Source: Giardia muris (taxonomy: Eukaryota; Fornicata; Diplomonadida; Hexamitidae). From it: a stretch of 64,000 nt of DNA. The notes beneath the pieces are model-generated. The model was not told the origin of the DNA. It was given only the letters and a program-made list of their open reading frames with translations, and ran no database searches. The position numbers were made by a program, and so were the translations under genes. Below are positions 27,994-37,231 of the stretch, one piece after another; the stretch's first letter is position 1; the number at the start of each line of letters is the position of its first letter. Location of the stretch: NCBI GenBank assembly GCA_006247105.1, contig CM016926.1:2294001-2358000 (forward strand). The letters are read 5' to 3'.

Positions 27994-28991
27994 TTACTAC
28001 CATCCAGGTGAGTAATCACTGCCACGTAAGCTGGGATTAATGCAGAGACCATCGCGCTATCATCTGCGTATGAGAGCTCAAGAATCCGCTTAAGTAGACG
28101 GTCCGCGTGTATGGAGGTGATGCTTGAGCCCATGGGAGAGTATTGAGGGATGGTTTCAACCGGCCTCTTTCCATGCTCCTTTCTTTCCAGAGATAAAGAA
28201 TTGCCATCGGTATGCGAGATACTAGGCGACCGTAATGCTGTTTGAGCAGCTTGAGCTATTTGGGAATCGAGAGGAGCTGAGATAGGGCGGTAATGATAAA
28301 GAAGAAGCGTCAATGGAGATAATTCATCTGGCTTTGCGAAGAGGGAGTCTGCAGACCTCTGGCAAGTGGCTAGGACGAGTAATAGCCGTTGAGGATCATC
28401 AGGATCATGGGAACAGAAAAGACCATGAATGGGAGCTTCAGCAATGATCGTCATACAAGCCTGTTCTTCAGGCTCCGATGACGTTTCCCCTGACCATTTT
28501 GGGTCGAGCATGTAGAGTTTCCCTTCCATCCCACCTTTACGGGCGACAAGGACGAAGATCTGTGCCGTATCGAACATACATTGAGCCGTTATGATGGGCA
28601 GAATACGTGGCCCGGCCAGCGTCACGGAAAGGGTCTTTTGAAACGTCTGATGAGTGATTGTGATGGTAGGTTTTGATGGTGAGGTCCTATATATTGAGGT
28701 GATAGAAGAGAGTGTATTGAGAACGTCCTCACGCTCCAGCCTCAAGGGTTCATCTTCCCGATAAAGGATATCATCCATTAATTGACTAACGGCCACCTGT
28801 ATTGTTGAGAGATGTGGGTTGTAAAGTAAGGTGGAGTTCAATGCGATGCGACTGGAATCGCATGTATATATGGCGATAGGGTCTGAAAGGAGGGCGAAGC
28901 TGCTTCCCTGCTGTGGTTCCAAGACGTTCTCAGGAGCTTGAAGATATCGCTTGGCTATTGATCCCGTATTGATGAAAACCGGTTGTATCAT
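27990..28991 (-). CDS. Uncharacterised 333-residue protein
   Basis: The open frame is bounded by ATGA overlaps on both sides. It contains no Cys-rich or membrane segments. Alternating hydrophobic strands (KPTITITHQTFQKTLSVTL, AQIFVLVARKG, GKLYMLDPKW, RLLLVLATCQ) suggest a beta-rich, perhaps propeller-like fold. The last ~60 residues are helical (LLKRILELSY, VSALIPAYVAVI). I do not recognise it. It sits in a same-strand chain of three overlapping genes. Confidence 0.65.
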   Translation of the reverse strand: MIQPVFINTGSIAKRYLQAPENVLEPQQGSSFALLSDPIAIYTCDSSRIALNSTLLYNPHLSTIQVAVSQLMDDILYREDEPLRLEREDVLNTLSSITSIYRTSPSKPTITITHQTFQKTLSVTLAGPRILPIITAQCMFDTAQIFVLVARKGGMEGKLYMLDPKWSGETSSEPEEQACMTIIAEAPIHGLFCSHDPDDPQRLLLVLATCQRSADSLFAKPDELSPLTLLLYHYRPISAPLDSQIAQAAQTALRSPSISHTDGNSLSLERKEHGKRPVETIPQYSPMGSSITSIHADRLLKRILELSYADDSAMVSALIPAYVAVITHLDGSK

Positions 28992-29242
28992 TTTTGATCC
29001 TTCAAGCCGTCTCCTAGGAGCTCACCCATCACGACCCGCGATGTCTCCATGTACAGGTGCGCGGCATTCCGGCAGAGTTGTAGTTCATGCCGCGTCGGAG
29101 GGCTGGAGAAGCGGGAGCGACCGAAAACCTTCCGAAAAACTACAGCTGCAACATTGAGCGCCTCGTTCTGCCAGACCAAACGGTTCTGGGCTTTGGCGAT
29201 GTCCTCTCGGAGGAGGGCATGGGCACGAATCGCTTGATCCAT
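28988..29242 (-). CDS. Small uncharacterised helical protein (84 residues)
   Basis: A short frame supported by context: its TGA overlaps the next ATG by the ATGA arrangement, and its ATG abuts an AT-rich TTAATTTAT tract shared with the divergent gene. It is predicted all-alpha and basic (RAHALLREDIAKAQNRLVWQ). A small subunit of a larger complex is possible, but I cannot name one. Confidence 0.5.
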   Translation of the reverse strand: MDQAIRAHALLREDIAKAQNRLVWQNEALNVAAVVFRKVFGRSRFSSPPTRHELQLCRNAAHLYMETSRVVMGELLGDGLKDQK

Positions 29243-29254
29243 TAATTTATCGGC
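29243..29254. promoter_or_regulatory. Short AT-rich divergent start region
   Basis: Only 12 bp lie between divergent ATGs at 29242 (minus) and 29255 (plus), and the TTAATTTAT tract straddles them. If the downstream gene really starts at its second ATG (29276, AGCATTAATGG), the shared region is 33 bp. Confidence 0.45.
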
Positions 29255-29686
29255 ATGCTTGGAAGCTCAGCATTAATGGACACGTTTGGAGCCTATTCAC
29301 ATGGTGGGGTAGTGACCGAGGAGACCTTCATCCTTGCCGCGATCTCATTCCTGGGCGGGCCTCCTTCCGAAGACGAACTCGCTACAATTGACTTCAGCAC
29401 CGGACTCGATTATTCCGCGTTTTCCGAGGCGCTTGGACGCATCTCTCGAGCACACCCCCCGATGAAGCCCACACTTGAAGAGATATTTACAGTACTCGTC
29501 GAGATTTTTGGGGAAGAAGAAGTTAGTGTAACTCAATTTGTCGAAATCTTGCGGGCAGTAGCGATCCAGCACGGAGTTCCTGAGTTGACCGAGAGTAAGC
29601 TAGTGGGGGTTGCAGAACTGGCCGTTGGAGAGACCTCCAAGAATATCGGAATGTTACAATTGGCACGGTTTCTTATCAGTGTTTGA
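29255..29686 (+). CDS. Calmodulin-like protein with degenerate EF-hands
   Basis: The 143-residue length and helix spacing match the calmodulin/centrin fold: LMDTFGAYSHGGVVTEETFILAAISFLG, then SEDELATIDF and YSAFSEALGRI, and a second lobe with FTVLVEIFGEEEVSVTQFVEILRAV. None of the loops has a full Asp-x-Asp-x-Gly calcium site, so calcium binding is doubtful; it may be a structural light chain. The second in-frame ATG at 29276 is an equally good start. The last 33 bp overlap the convergent large gene. Confidence 0.6.
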   Translation: MLGSSALMDTFGAYSHGGVVTEETFILAAISFLGGPPSEDELATIDFSTGLDYSAFSEALGRISRAHPPMKPTLEEIFTVLVEIFGEEEVSVTQFVEILRAVAIQHGVPELTESKLVGVAELAVGETSKNIGMLQLARFLISV

Positions 29687-32600
29687 ACCATCTGGCATGC
29701 GCCCCAAGGGCTGAACCGCTATACATACGTCATCGTACGCAATGACAATGAAGCATGGACCAATCGATTTGGCTCTCTCTGTAAGACATATCTTAGAGGC
29801 CCTTTCAAGTGCTTGCCATGTGTGTTCGAAAGCTCCATCCAAGCCTGATCGCTGTAAGATGGAGTACTCGGCCAAAAGCTTTCGCTCCTGCGAAAGCGCG
29901 TACGTAGTTTGAGAAGCATCACAAAGGGCTTCTAGAATGGCCTGGTACGCCTTCTCATAGTTCGGGAGGAGGAATAAACTCCTGAAGAGCATCGACGACG
30001 GCTTCGACATGCTAAGAAGTGCCTGGCCGAGCGAAAGGGTCCAGCTGGTAGTATCGTGGCAGGTCTCAATGGGTTGAGAGAAAAAGGTAAGCGCAGAGAC
30101 CGATGAGCAGCTGCAGTCTCCGAAAAAGCACGCGGGACAGTTCGGCTCCATACAACAGAACAGACGTGGAATGGCCTCGTAGTATGGATTGCCCGAGTAG
30201 CACCCATATAGGCTCTGGGAAGGTATGATATATGGCATCACAACCACGATCCACTCGAGGTGTGTTAGACCTCTCCGTGTCGGCCTCCTTATTGGCCATT
30301 TGACATCCGACAACGAAAAGCCCGTCACAGCATCTGCATACATTGTATGGGCGGGAGAGAACGACGTGACCACGTTGTTATCGCTGAGGATCATTCCAAG
30401 TATGTCAATGATACCCGCCTGAAGACTAGGATTCTGTACCTCCTCGCTGACCAATATTCTGACCAAAGATTGTAACAGGGTTATGATGGAGGATACCTTA
30501 TCTATCCCTTTGACTTCGAGTGCTTTGTTAACAAGCTGGATGGCATCGTCGCAGAGTGACCAAAGCCGCTCTTCAGGTCCTCTATAGACGATCAAGGTCA
30601 TCAGGTATGCCACGCTCTGAAGGCCTATTTGAGCTTGAATACACCTATCGCTGGGAGCTAACCGCTTCAAGGACTTCGTTATTAGACCAAGAGTTGCTGA
30701 AATCAAAGCCATCATATCCTCATCATACAGACGCATACGAGTTGTGCCATACACGAATAGCCCACGAACGACGTAAAGAAGATCCTCAGGCGTTTGGATT
30801 AAAGTTTCGGTATTGAGCATGAAGTCTAAGAGCCGCTCTCGTTCTCGCCGTAAAAGAACACTAGTCTTTAAGGCACAATAGCATGCGTCAGTGTCACGGC
30901 AAAGAGTGGACAGACGCCGTCCTGGAACGTCGCAAAGGCATACCCTCATCCGAGCTCTCTCGTCGGATGTCTGTCTACCATCTAAGCATTTCTTCTCAAC
31001 GGGTGTCATCTGGAAGGGTGCACTTGCAACAAGAAGATCGCTCAGAAAGCGTGTCTTCTGAGGGATATACCCTCCGTATTGCGGCTCATCAACCACCAAG
31101 CCCGTCCCAAAACGCATGATCTGATAGAGCGCAAGATCTGAACAGGTAAATACTGGAAGAAGAGTAGTGATGAGTTCAACAGAGAACCGTATCAATCGAA
31201 TGTCCTTGCTTGTCCGAGCCACCTTAATGACGACGCCCAAGTATTCTGTTAGCCAACAACGGTCTCCAAGGGCGTGCAGGTAGAGTGCGGCCGCCCTACG
31301 AATCTCTAGTGGGACAGTCATCTGGTCATTGATTACGATGCTGCGGAGGACAAGGACGACCCGAGGAATGGTAAGGAAGAACATCGAGAGGTTACAAAAG
31401 AGCCCTCGAGTCTTAATGAATGCTCGGGCGATCTCCGTTGCGGTCACAGACACCGATCCTTCCCGTATGTGCTGATAGACTGAACAGTTGAAGAAGTGGA
31501 TTAGTGCCAGGGCAGACGTATTCAGGGCGTTAACTATCTCAAAAACCGACGTGGTGCTTCCTAAAAGGACGAGTAATGGCTCATAGATGCTCATCGTGCA
31601 ATCAGGACGGAAGGTACTGAACACACGGTTCGTCAATGGGTAGGCAATGGGATAGCTGGTTATGGTGTTAAAGTTGGAGTCCTCAGCCTTAGAAAGCACG
31701 AGTGCGAACAACTCCATCAGGATGACTGGACAGGCATATACCCCTTCTCTTTGCCCTAACATTGCAAGCGAAAGACGCCTTTGTTCCTGGACCAAGGATA
31801 CGGCATTCCGAAGAGTGAACCTGTGCAAGTGATGGGTACCCAGTATGTTAGGGCTCAGACCTTGCAGGAGTAGCGGAGGTGTCGCCGATGAGGTTAATGG
31901 GGAAAGCAGCTTCCAATCTAGAGCAGAACCTTGTTTTGATTCCTTCTGGGCTTGAACAAGAGTGAATACCTTTCCAGTGGATACGAGTTCACGTAATGGA
32001 TATCCAATGGCGCTCATAGACTCGGTAACCCGTGCCTGAAAGGTCACCTTGGTCGTCTGAATGTGTTTCGGGATGAAATGAAAGAATGATTCTCCAGTCT
32101 CATCTTGGACGTTGTAATGAGTAAGATAGCCGTTCAGGTGCGGATAAGTATTATTTCTGAGAGCCTTATTGCGTTCTATGAGTAAGGAATGAATGGTAGG
32201 GTCAGGGATATTGCTGATATCAACAAACTGTTGGAGTATCATGGGGGCAAAGAGCTGCCAGGTGCGGCCAAAAAGGTATAGAGCGTCCCCGTCGGTGGAG
32301 AACGTTAGGGGAGGTCGTATGACTGCAGTTAGCGCTGGGACGATGTTTTCTTTCCGTTCGTCAAAGAGAAGAGCTGTGTAGGCGAGATATGCAAGACTAG
32401 AGCCGGCGGAGGTCTGAACACCGCCCGTGTTCGGATAAAATATCAGGGTGCGTTGCAGGACGGCTAGAATCTTGGGGTTCTTCTTCACATCTCCTAGAAC
32501 GTCCATTGGAAGTCCCAAAAGACCCGAGAACAGGTACCGTTCCATCGTATCAACGATGACGTTGTGGTTGTTTGCGGCGGCACCATCAGGAATATAGTCT

Positions 32601-34060
32601 GATGGGAGGATCAACCCAAGAGAATAGGAAGCCAAGCGAATGGCGAAGGAGAGCAGCTTATTTGGCAGGCCAGTTGCCATTACGCTTTGTACCTGTGAAA
32701 AAGATGTCAACAGGCCCTCAATTCCGGATGTTGAGACGAGATTCTCCTGTTGTATGGAGAGGATATCGTGCATGATATCAGATTCGGGTAGAAAAAGGGC
32801 CTGATGTGAGGGCGGTTCCCCAAACAGCCGTTTATGCACGTCGATATACAGAGGAGACTGGTGTAGGAAGGTGCGTATAAGTCCGGTGTATTGATGAAGA
32901 GTCACCATACACATGAAGTCATAGAGGCCCGTTCCGAGCCCTTTCACGCCCCAGACCTCATCCTGTAACCAGACGAGTAACAGGGCTGCGAATAGCCTAC
33001 TAGCTATGTGGACGGCCATATGGAACAGGTCATGACCACGAAGATGATAGTCGACCGATACGACGAACTGCTCCTTGGCGGAGAGGCACGCGTTCGTGGA
33101 AATGACGTCGTCATTGCTGGAACAGGGGAGAAAGACTAATGTCGGTCGTTGTCTCGTTGCGGAGAGTGCAAGCTTCAGGGCAGATCCGAGCTCTTCTAAT
33201 AAGACTCGGAAACTATCGATAAAGGCCGTGTCAAACTGCAAGTAATAGGTTTCAAAGGAACTCAACTGAATACGACAGAGATAAGGAGAAAGCAAGAGAA
33301 AGAAGCCCCGTGGAAGTGTATGCACGCACCCCTCAAAGAAGTAGCTTCTAGATAGCTTTATATCGGTAGTAAGCTGGGTAGGAGTGTGAGAGGGCTCCTT
33401 TTTTGGCACGGGCTCGACTGCCACGAGCTGTGTCATGTCAACGTCTTGATTATATCCAGATACCTCTGCCCGGAAGTGTTTCACGGTTGCCTGAACTGTT
33501 TGGAAGGAGTCTTGCGCCTCAAGTTCAACCTCTGAAGTCCCATCCTCAAGCCTCATGCTTAAGGAGGAGAGGCCTATTGGGTGAGCGGCCTCGAGGGCTA
33601 GCAGCTCATCTACAGCCTGGGATAGGTGGGCACGGACCTTGAAACGAAGGACTTGACTAAGCGCATGCTTAAGAAGGAAAGTGGGTACAGGAAGAAAGCT
33701 GTGTACTCCCTTGAGGAGTATACAACGAGGCTCGGGCGTATCACAATGTGGAAGGGCTATGACAGCGCATATCCTTAGCCTCAAGTCAATAGGAGGTAAG
33801 TCAGAAGGATCTAGAAGAACCCGCATGCTTCGAGGGCCTAGGGACACCTGCTGGGTATGCATTCTATAACATGAGTGGACGAGCCTTTGGGGTGGGTAAA
33901 CCACACCATTAACCGCGACCTGAGTGACGGCCCCACAAGGGACCAGGAGCTCGAGCTGACCCCCCTCATCCATAGAATAACCCCAGTCGAAGCCCGAGTA
34001 TTCCACGGTGAGGTAGGCCGACTGCAGGCTGACGAGGTACACGTCCGTTATGATGGACAT
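29654..34060 (-). CDS. Large protein with weak resemblance to TAF2 / M1-aminopeptidase fold
   Basis: 1468 residues. The N-terminus (YLVSLQSAYLTVEYSGFDWG, then VAVNGVVYPPQRL) is beta-rich. A segment near residues 350-385 (FHMAVHIASRLFAALLLVWLQ, then GVKGLGTGLYDFM) follows the pattern of the M1 peptidase region (LAHEisHQWfG...W-LNEGfAtY), but the zinc residues are absent. That combination is characteristic of TAF2, the inactive M1-like TFIID subunit. The second half is a helical solenoid. A Cys-rich patch near 1300 (FCCMEPNCPACFFGDCSCSS) is unusual. The TAF2 idea is tentative, since Giardia has few recognised general transcription factors. Its 3' end overlaps the convergent EF-hand-like gene by 33 bp. 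Confidence 0.6.
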   Translation of the reverse strand: MSIITDVYLVSLQSAYLTVEYSGFDWGYSMDEGGQLELLVPCGAVTQVAVNGVVYPPQRLVHSCYRMHTQQVSLGPRSMRVLLDPSDLPPIDLRLRICAVIALPHCDTPEPRCILLKGVHSFLPVPTFLLKHALSQVLRFKVRAHLSQAVDELLALEAAHPIGLSSLSMRLEDGTSEVELEAQDSFQTVQATVKHFRAEVSGYNQDVDMTQLVAVEPVPKKEPSHTPTQLTTDIKLSRSYFFEGCVHTLPRGFFLLLSPYLCRIQLSSFETYYLQFDTAFIDSFRVLLEELGSALKLALSATRQRPTLVFLPCSSNDDVISTNACLSAKEQFVVSVDYHLRGHDLFHMAVHIASRLFAALLLVWLQDEVWGVKGLGTGLYDFMCMVTLHQYTGLIRTFLHQSPLYIDVHKRLFGEPPSHQALFLPESDIMHDILSIQQENLVSTSGIEGLLTSFSQVQSVMATGLPNKLLSFAIRLASYSLGLILPSDYIPDGAAANNHNVIVDTMERYLFSGLLGLPMDVLGDVKKNPKILAVLQRTLIFYPNTGGVQTSAGSSLAYLAYTALLFDERKENIVPALTAVIRPPLTFSTDGDALYLFGRTWQLFAPMILQQFVDISNIPDPTIHSLLIERNKALRNNTYPHLNGYLTHYNVQDETGESFFHFIPKHIQTTKVTFQARVTESMSAIGYPLRELVSTGKVFTLVQAQKESKQGSALDWKLLSPLTSSATPPLLLQGLSPNILGTHHLHRFTLRNAVSLVQEQRRLSLAMLGQREGVYACPVILMELFALVLSKAEDSNFNTITSYPIAYPLTNRVFSTFRPDCTMSIYEPLLVLLGSTTSVFEIVNALNTSALALIHFFNCSVYQHIREGSVSVTATEIARAFIKTRGLFCNLSMFFLTIPRVVLVLRSIVINDQMTVPLEIRRAAALYLHALGDRCWLTEYLGVVIKVARTSKDIRLIRFSVELITTLLPVFTCSDLALYQIMRFGTGLVVDEPQYGGYIPQKTRFLSDLLVASAPFQMTPVEKKCLDGRQTSDERARMRVCLCDVPGRRLSTLCRDTDACYCALKTSVLLRRERERLLDFMLNTETLIQTPEDLLYVVRGLFVYGTTRMRLYDEDMMALISATLGLITKSLKRLAPSDRCIQAQIGLQSVAYLMTLIVYRGPEERLWSLCDDAIQLVNKALEVKGIDKVSSIITLLQSLVRILVSEEVQNPSLQAGIIDILGMILSDNNVVTSFSPAHTMYADAVTGFSLSDVKWPIRRPTRRGLTHLEWIVVVMPYIIPSQSLYGCYSGNPYYEAIPRLFCCMEPNCPACFFGDCSCSSVSALTFFSQPIETCHDTTSWTLSLGQALLSMSKPSSMLFRSLFLLPNYEKAYQAILEALCDASQTTYALSQERKLLAEYSILQRSGLDGAFEHTWQALERASKICLTERAKSIGPCFIVIAYDDVCIAVQPLGRMPDGSNTDKKPCQL

Positions 34061-34084
34061 CGTGGAATTATTGGCCTGCCTTAT

Positions 34085-36691
34085 TTACCCATGTAAGGGA
34101 GCTCTTTGCTTGTGTAGAAGGGCTTTTAGAGCGGTGACCTCCCGGGTCCTCTCCTCGAGGAGTTCTGCGACATCCGACTTGCGCGAGCTAATAACAACTA
34201 GGTGACGGTATGAATCAAGCTCCTTTTGCTTGGCATGAAGCGCCTCCTGGATACGCCGCTCCACATCTATCTCATGGGCGACGAGGACCTCCTTCATATT
34301 GTCGATCTCCATATCTCGTTGGTATAGAAGCCGCGCCATCTCCTCTCCATATGCACGTGCGTCATTCAGAAGGGACCGTAGCTCGTCGCACTCGCGGTCC
34401 TTCCGGACGAGACTGTCCTCAAGCTCAAGGACCTGGCGCTTAACTGCGGAGTAATCGGACTGCTTCTGCAGGAGAGCGCGCAAGCGAGTCAGTTCTTTTG
34501 CTGGCTCGCTGATCTGGGAGAGGTTCATGCCAATAGGGGCGGCACCTAGAACAGTTGATCCATGTACATCGATACCAGACCTGAGTAGGCTTCCATTGGG
34601 TGCAAGAAGCTCACTTCGACACAGCTTCATCCCAGGGACCAAACTATGAATGGAGCTGGCGTTTGAGACCTGACTCTCTTGAAGACTAGCCTGAGGTTCC
34701 ATATAGACTTGCGAGCGAGATAAGAGTTGACTTTGTCGAATCGAGGATGCAAGCATGTCATGAAGGGCAAGGTCTGGGAGGCAAGTCGAACTTTGTGGGG
34801 TGGCTTGTCGAGAGGAGGGACGGTTCTCTGTTAAAAGAGTACGAAGCTGGACAAGTTCAGTATTCTTCTGTTGAGTAATACCTTGACGATCGGATTCGTC
34901 AAGATCTGGGGCGGAAGTATCTAGGACCGGGGATTGATTGAGACCGATGTTATGTAGAATGTTCAAGCCTCCGTGTAGATGTCCATGAAAGGCTCCAGCA
35001 CTATGGTCTGAATATTCCACAGGTGCCCCGAGAGCCGCGTTTGGTGGGAAGCGGATGGGAGAGTTCGTCATCGAGCTAGGCTTGAGGTTAAAACGTTGAT
35101 CTAAAGGCTGATAAGTGGAAGGGCGTGTGGAAGGCTTGCGAGGCTTGGCACTCAAGGAAAACTCTCCAGGGACGACGATCTCCATTGACTCATTCTGCGT
35201 CTTGAGCGGGGGATGATTGATGTCGTAGCCCAAAGAGATTCTAGAAGGATCGGGAGGTGCGTCTGTGGCTGTGAAAAGCTTGGGATACTGTGAGGGGTTT
35301 GAAGACTCAACGTCGGAGGTGATTGTGTTCTGATAATCACAAGCCTCGTCTATTGATGGGAGGTCCACGGATACACAGGGTTGACGAGTGATGGTTGACG
35401 TTAGTGTGAAATCCTTATGATCTCCTTGTCCAGAGACACGAGAGGGAGACGTCGATTCCGACCTAACAATCTGAGAGGCATTAGGACTACACTTTAACTG
35501 CTCATTCGTGAAGGAGGATAAGGGTAACGGCAGCTCCATGGTACCTCCTTGACAATCATCAATGATGCCTCGAAGTGCACTACCAACAATGTTCGCATAG
35601 GAGGTGGCATTAAAGCCAGCAATACGGGAAAGCCTATCCGCACTGTCGAGTGTCTTTGGGATCAAGGAATTGAGGTCTGCCATGGGCCCAGTTCCAGACT
35701 CATTGTCGTAAGAGACCGAATCACGAATCCCAAAGAGGGGTTTCTTAGCGAATAGAAGCCTATACTTCTTGTGGCAAGGACAAACGCGCAAATGCTCAAG
35801 AACTCCGGAGTATGTTCCAACAAACGTGCAAGTGAAGAGGTCTGCATGGCTTAGTGCATCTCGAACCTTTCGAACTGTCTGTGCAAGACGCCGATAAGCT
35901 CGGTCACGCCGTGGTTGGTGTTGTGGACAATCCCAGCCGGCCAGGCTGCTATTGGAGACTATAAAGGATTGGACAGACTCGGCACTTGTTGGGACTATCG
36001 AACCGCTTCGAGTGGAAGGCGCCTGAAGGATTCCACTGGAGAACATTCGTCCATTCCGTTCTCCAAGCGCGTACTTGGTCAAGAAGGCAAGCTCCGGGAC
36101 CTCCTTACAGTTTTCTGGGCTAAAGAAGCAAGCGAATTTGAAAGGGGCGAAGGCGCAGACAGTAGCTTGATCAGGGACAGCGAGGGTGATGGGAGAGCGG
36201 TTCGAACAGAGCGGACAATGAGGAGATTTGCTTTGACGGATGAGGTTTTCGAGGCAAGGTCTGCATAGCGTACACTTGCAAGGGACAAGCTGACAGGCCT
36301 GTTCTCGAAGCTGAAGACAACACTTGCATCGGACGTGCCATTCTATATCGCTGACCTCGCCATGGTCGAACGTTGGCTCATCCTCATAAGAGCGGGGAAG
36401 GATAGTCAACCCGATTGGGTGAATGCGGGGTAAGTCGCCAAGCTTATTGATCGGGAGAAACGCCGTGACTGCGAATGCCGGATCCTCCTCGGCGGCATAT
36501 GCGAGCTGGACGAGTGCCGACTTAAGTCGGAGGCTATCCTCGATGGTATCGAGGGCTGGGAAATCGAAGCACTGATATATGCGCTGGTATAGCCCCTGGA
36601 CGGCCCGCGTGAAGAAGCCGTAGGAGTGGAAGAGCGGCTCGTAGAGCCGAAAGATCTGGTCGAACGTAATTTCCACGAAGCTCGATGCCAT
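34085..36691 (-). CDS. RING-finger protein with C-terminal coiled coil
   Basis: 868 residues. A RING-like zinc motif at 122-162 has Cys at 122, 125, 138, 140, 143, 146, 159 and 162 (CKCC, PCKCTLCRPC, CPLC), with Cys where classical RINGs have His. A Ser/Pro-rich, probably disordered middle (300-720) follows, then a coiled coil (about 735-865, repeated Leu/Arg/Glu heptads). The layout suggests an E3 ubiquitin ligase or a scaffold at the cytoskeleton. The N-terminal ~115 residues look globular and helical. It lies 24 bp upstream of the TAF2-like gene on the same strand. Confidence 0.65.
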   Translation of the reverse strand: MASSFVEITFDQIFRLYEPLFHSYGFFTRAVQGLYQRIYQCFDFPALDTIEDSLRLKSALVQLAYAAEEDPAFAVTAFLPINKLGDLPRIHPIGLTILPRSYEDEPTFDHGEVSDIEWHVRCKCCLQLREQACQLVPCKCTLCRPCLENLIRQSKSPHCPLCSNRSPITLAVPDQATVCAFAPFKFACFFSPENCKEVPELAFLTKYALGERNGRMFSSGILQAPSTRSGSIVPTSAESVQSFIVSNSSLAGWDCPQHQPRRDRAYRRLAQTVRKVRDALSHADLFTCTFVGTYSGVLEHLRVCPCHKKYRLLFAKKPLFGIRDSVSYDNESGTGPMADLNSLIPKTLDSADRLSRIAGFNATSYANIVGSALRGIIDDCQGGTMELPLPLSSFTNEQLKCSPNASQIVRSESTSPSRVSGQGDHKDFTLTSTITRQPCVSVDLPSIDEACDYQNTITSDVESSNPSQYPKLFTATDAPPDPSRISLGYDINHPPLKTQNESMEIVVPGEFSLSAKPRKPSTRPSTYQPLDQRFNLKPSSMTNSPIRFPPNAALGAPVEYSDHSAGAFHGHLHGGLNILHNIGLNQSPVLDTSAPDLDESDRQGITQQKNTELVQLRTLLTENRPSSRQATPQSSTCLPDLALHDMLASSIRQSQLLSRSQVYMEPQASLQESQVSNASSIHSLVPGMKLCRSELLAPNGSLLRSGIDVHGSTVLGAAPIGMNLSQISEPAKELTRLRALLQKQSDYSAVKRQVLELEDSLVRKDRECDELRSLLNDARAYGEEMARLLYQRDMEIDNMKEVLVAHEIDVERRIQEALHAKQKELDSYRHLVVISSRKSDVAELLEERTREVTALKALLHKQRAPLHG

Positions 36692-37231
36692 TTACTTTTG
36701 CCCTCGTTTTGATGATCGAATACTGGAACGAGAGGGGGGGTGAGGAGAGGGAAGAAGCTGCGAGGTACGAAGGCTAAGATGGATACGGGGGCTTCGTAGA
36801 GAAAGTGAGCACTCTGACCTGAGGCATCCCAAAGGAGGTTCTTCCCATTATGCTCATGGTACGACAGAAAAGCGCATGGGACATACACACAGGCACACAC
36901 GCGCGCCTTTCAAGTGTGCTCAGACATGCTTTAGCTTTAGAGTCAAATCCAATGGAAGGACCACTAATTGCCATATGAGTCAAATGAGGTGTCTGATTCA
37001 TGGCTCATGACTTTTGCAGCAAGAACTTCAAGAAGAAGAATGAAGAAAGGGTTCTTTCCAGTTCGAGATTGAATAGTGGCTCCCCTCGGTCCCATCCTTC
37101 TCTACCCCGATTCCTTCTAGCAAGGGTGGCCTCCTCCTCCTTCTCCTTTCTTCTCTTCGATCCCCTGATAGATGAGTCGTTATTCCTCTCATTGATGTTG
37201 GAATAATCTCTGATTCATTAAATTCGGGCGA
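36692..37231. other. Longest intergenic region outside the island (540 bp)
   Basis: A divergent region between the RING gene and the next gene. It holds no supported ORF and no tRNA-like B box. It is AT-richer towards its right end, with GATTCATTAAATTCGGGCG directly before the ATG at 37232 and a polypyrimidine stretch at 37060-37190. It could hold promoters for both genes or an unrecognised small RNA. Confidence 0.4.
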
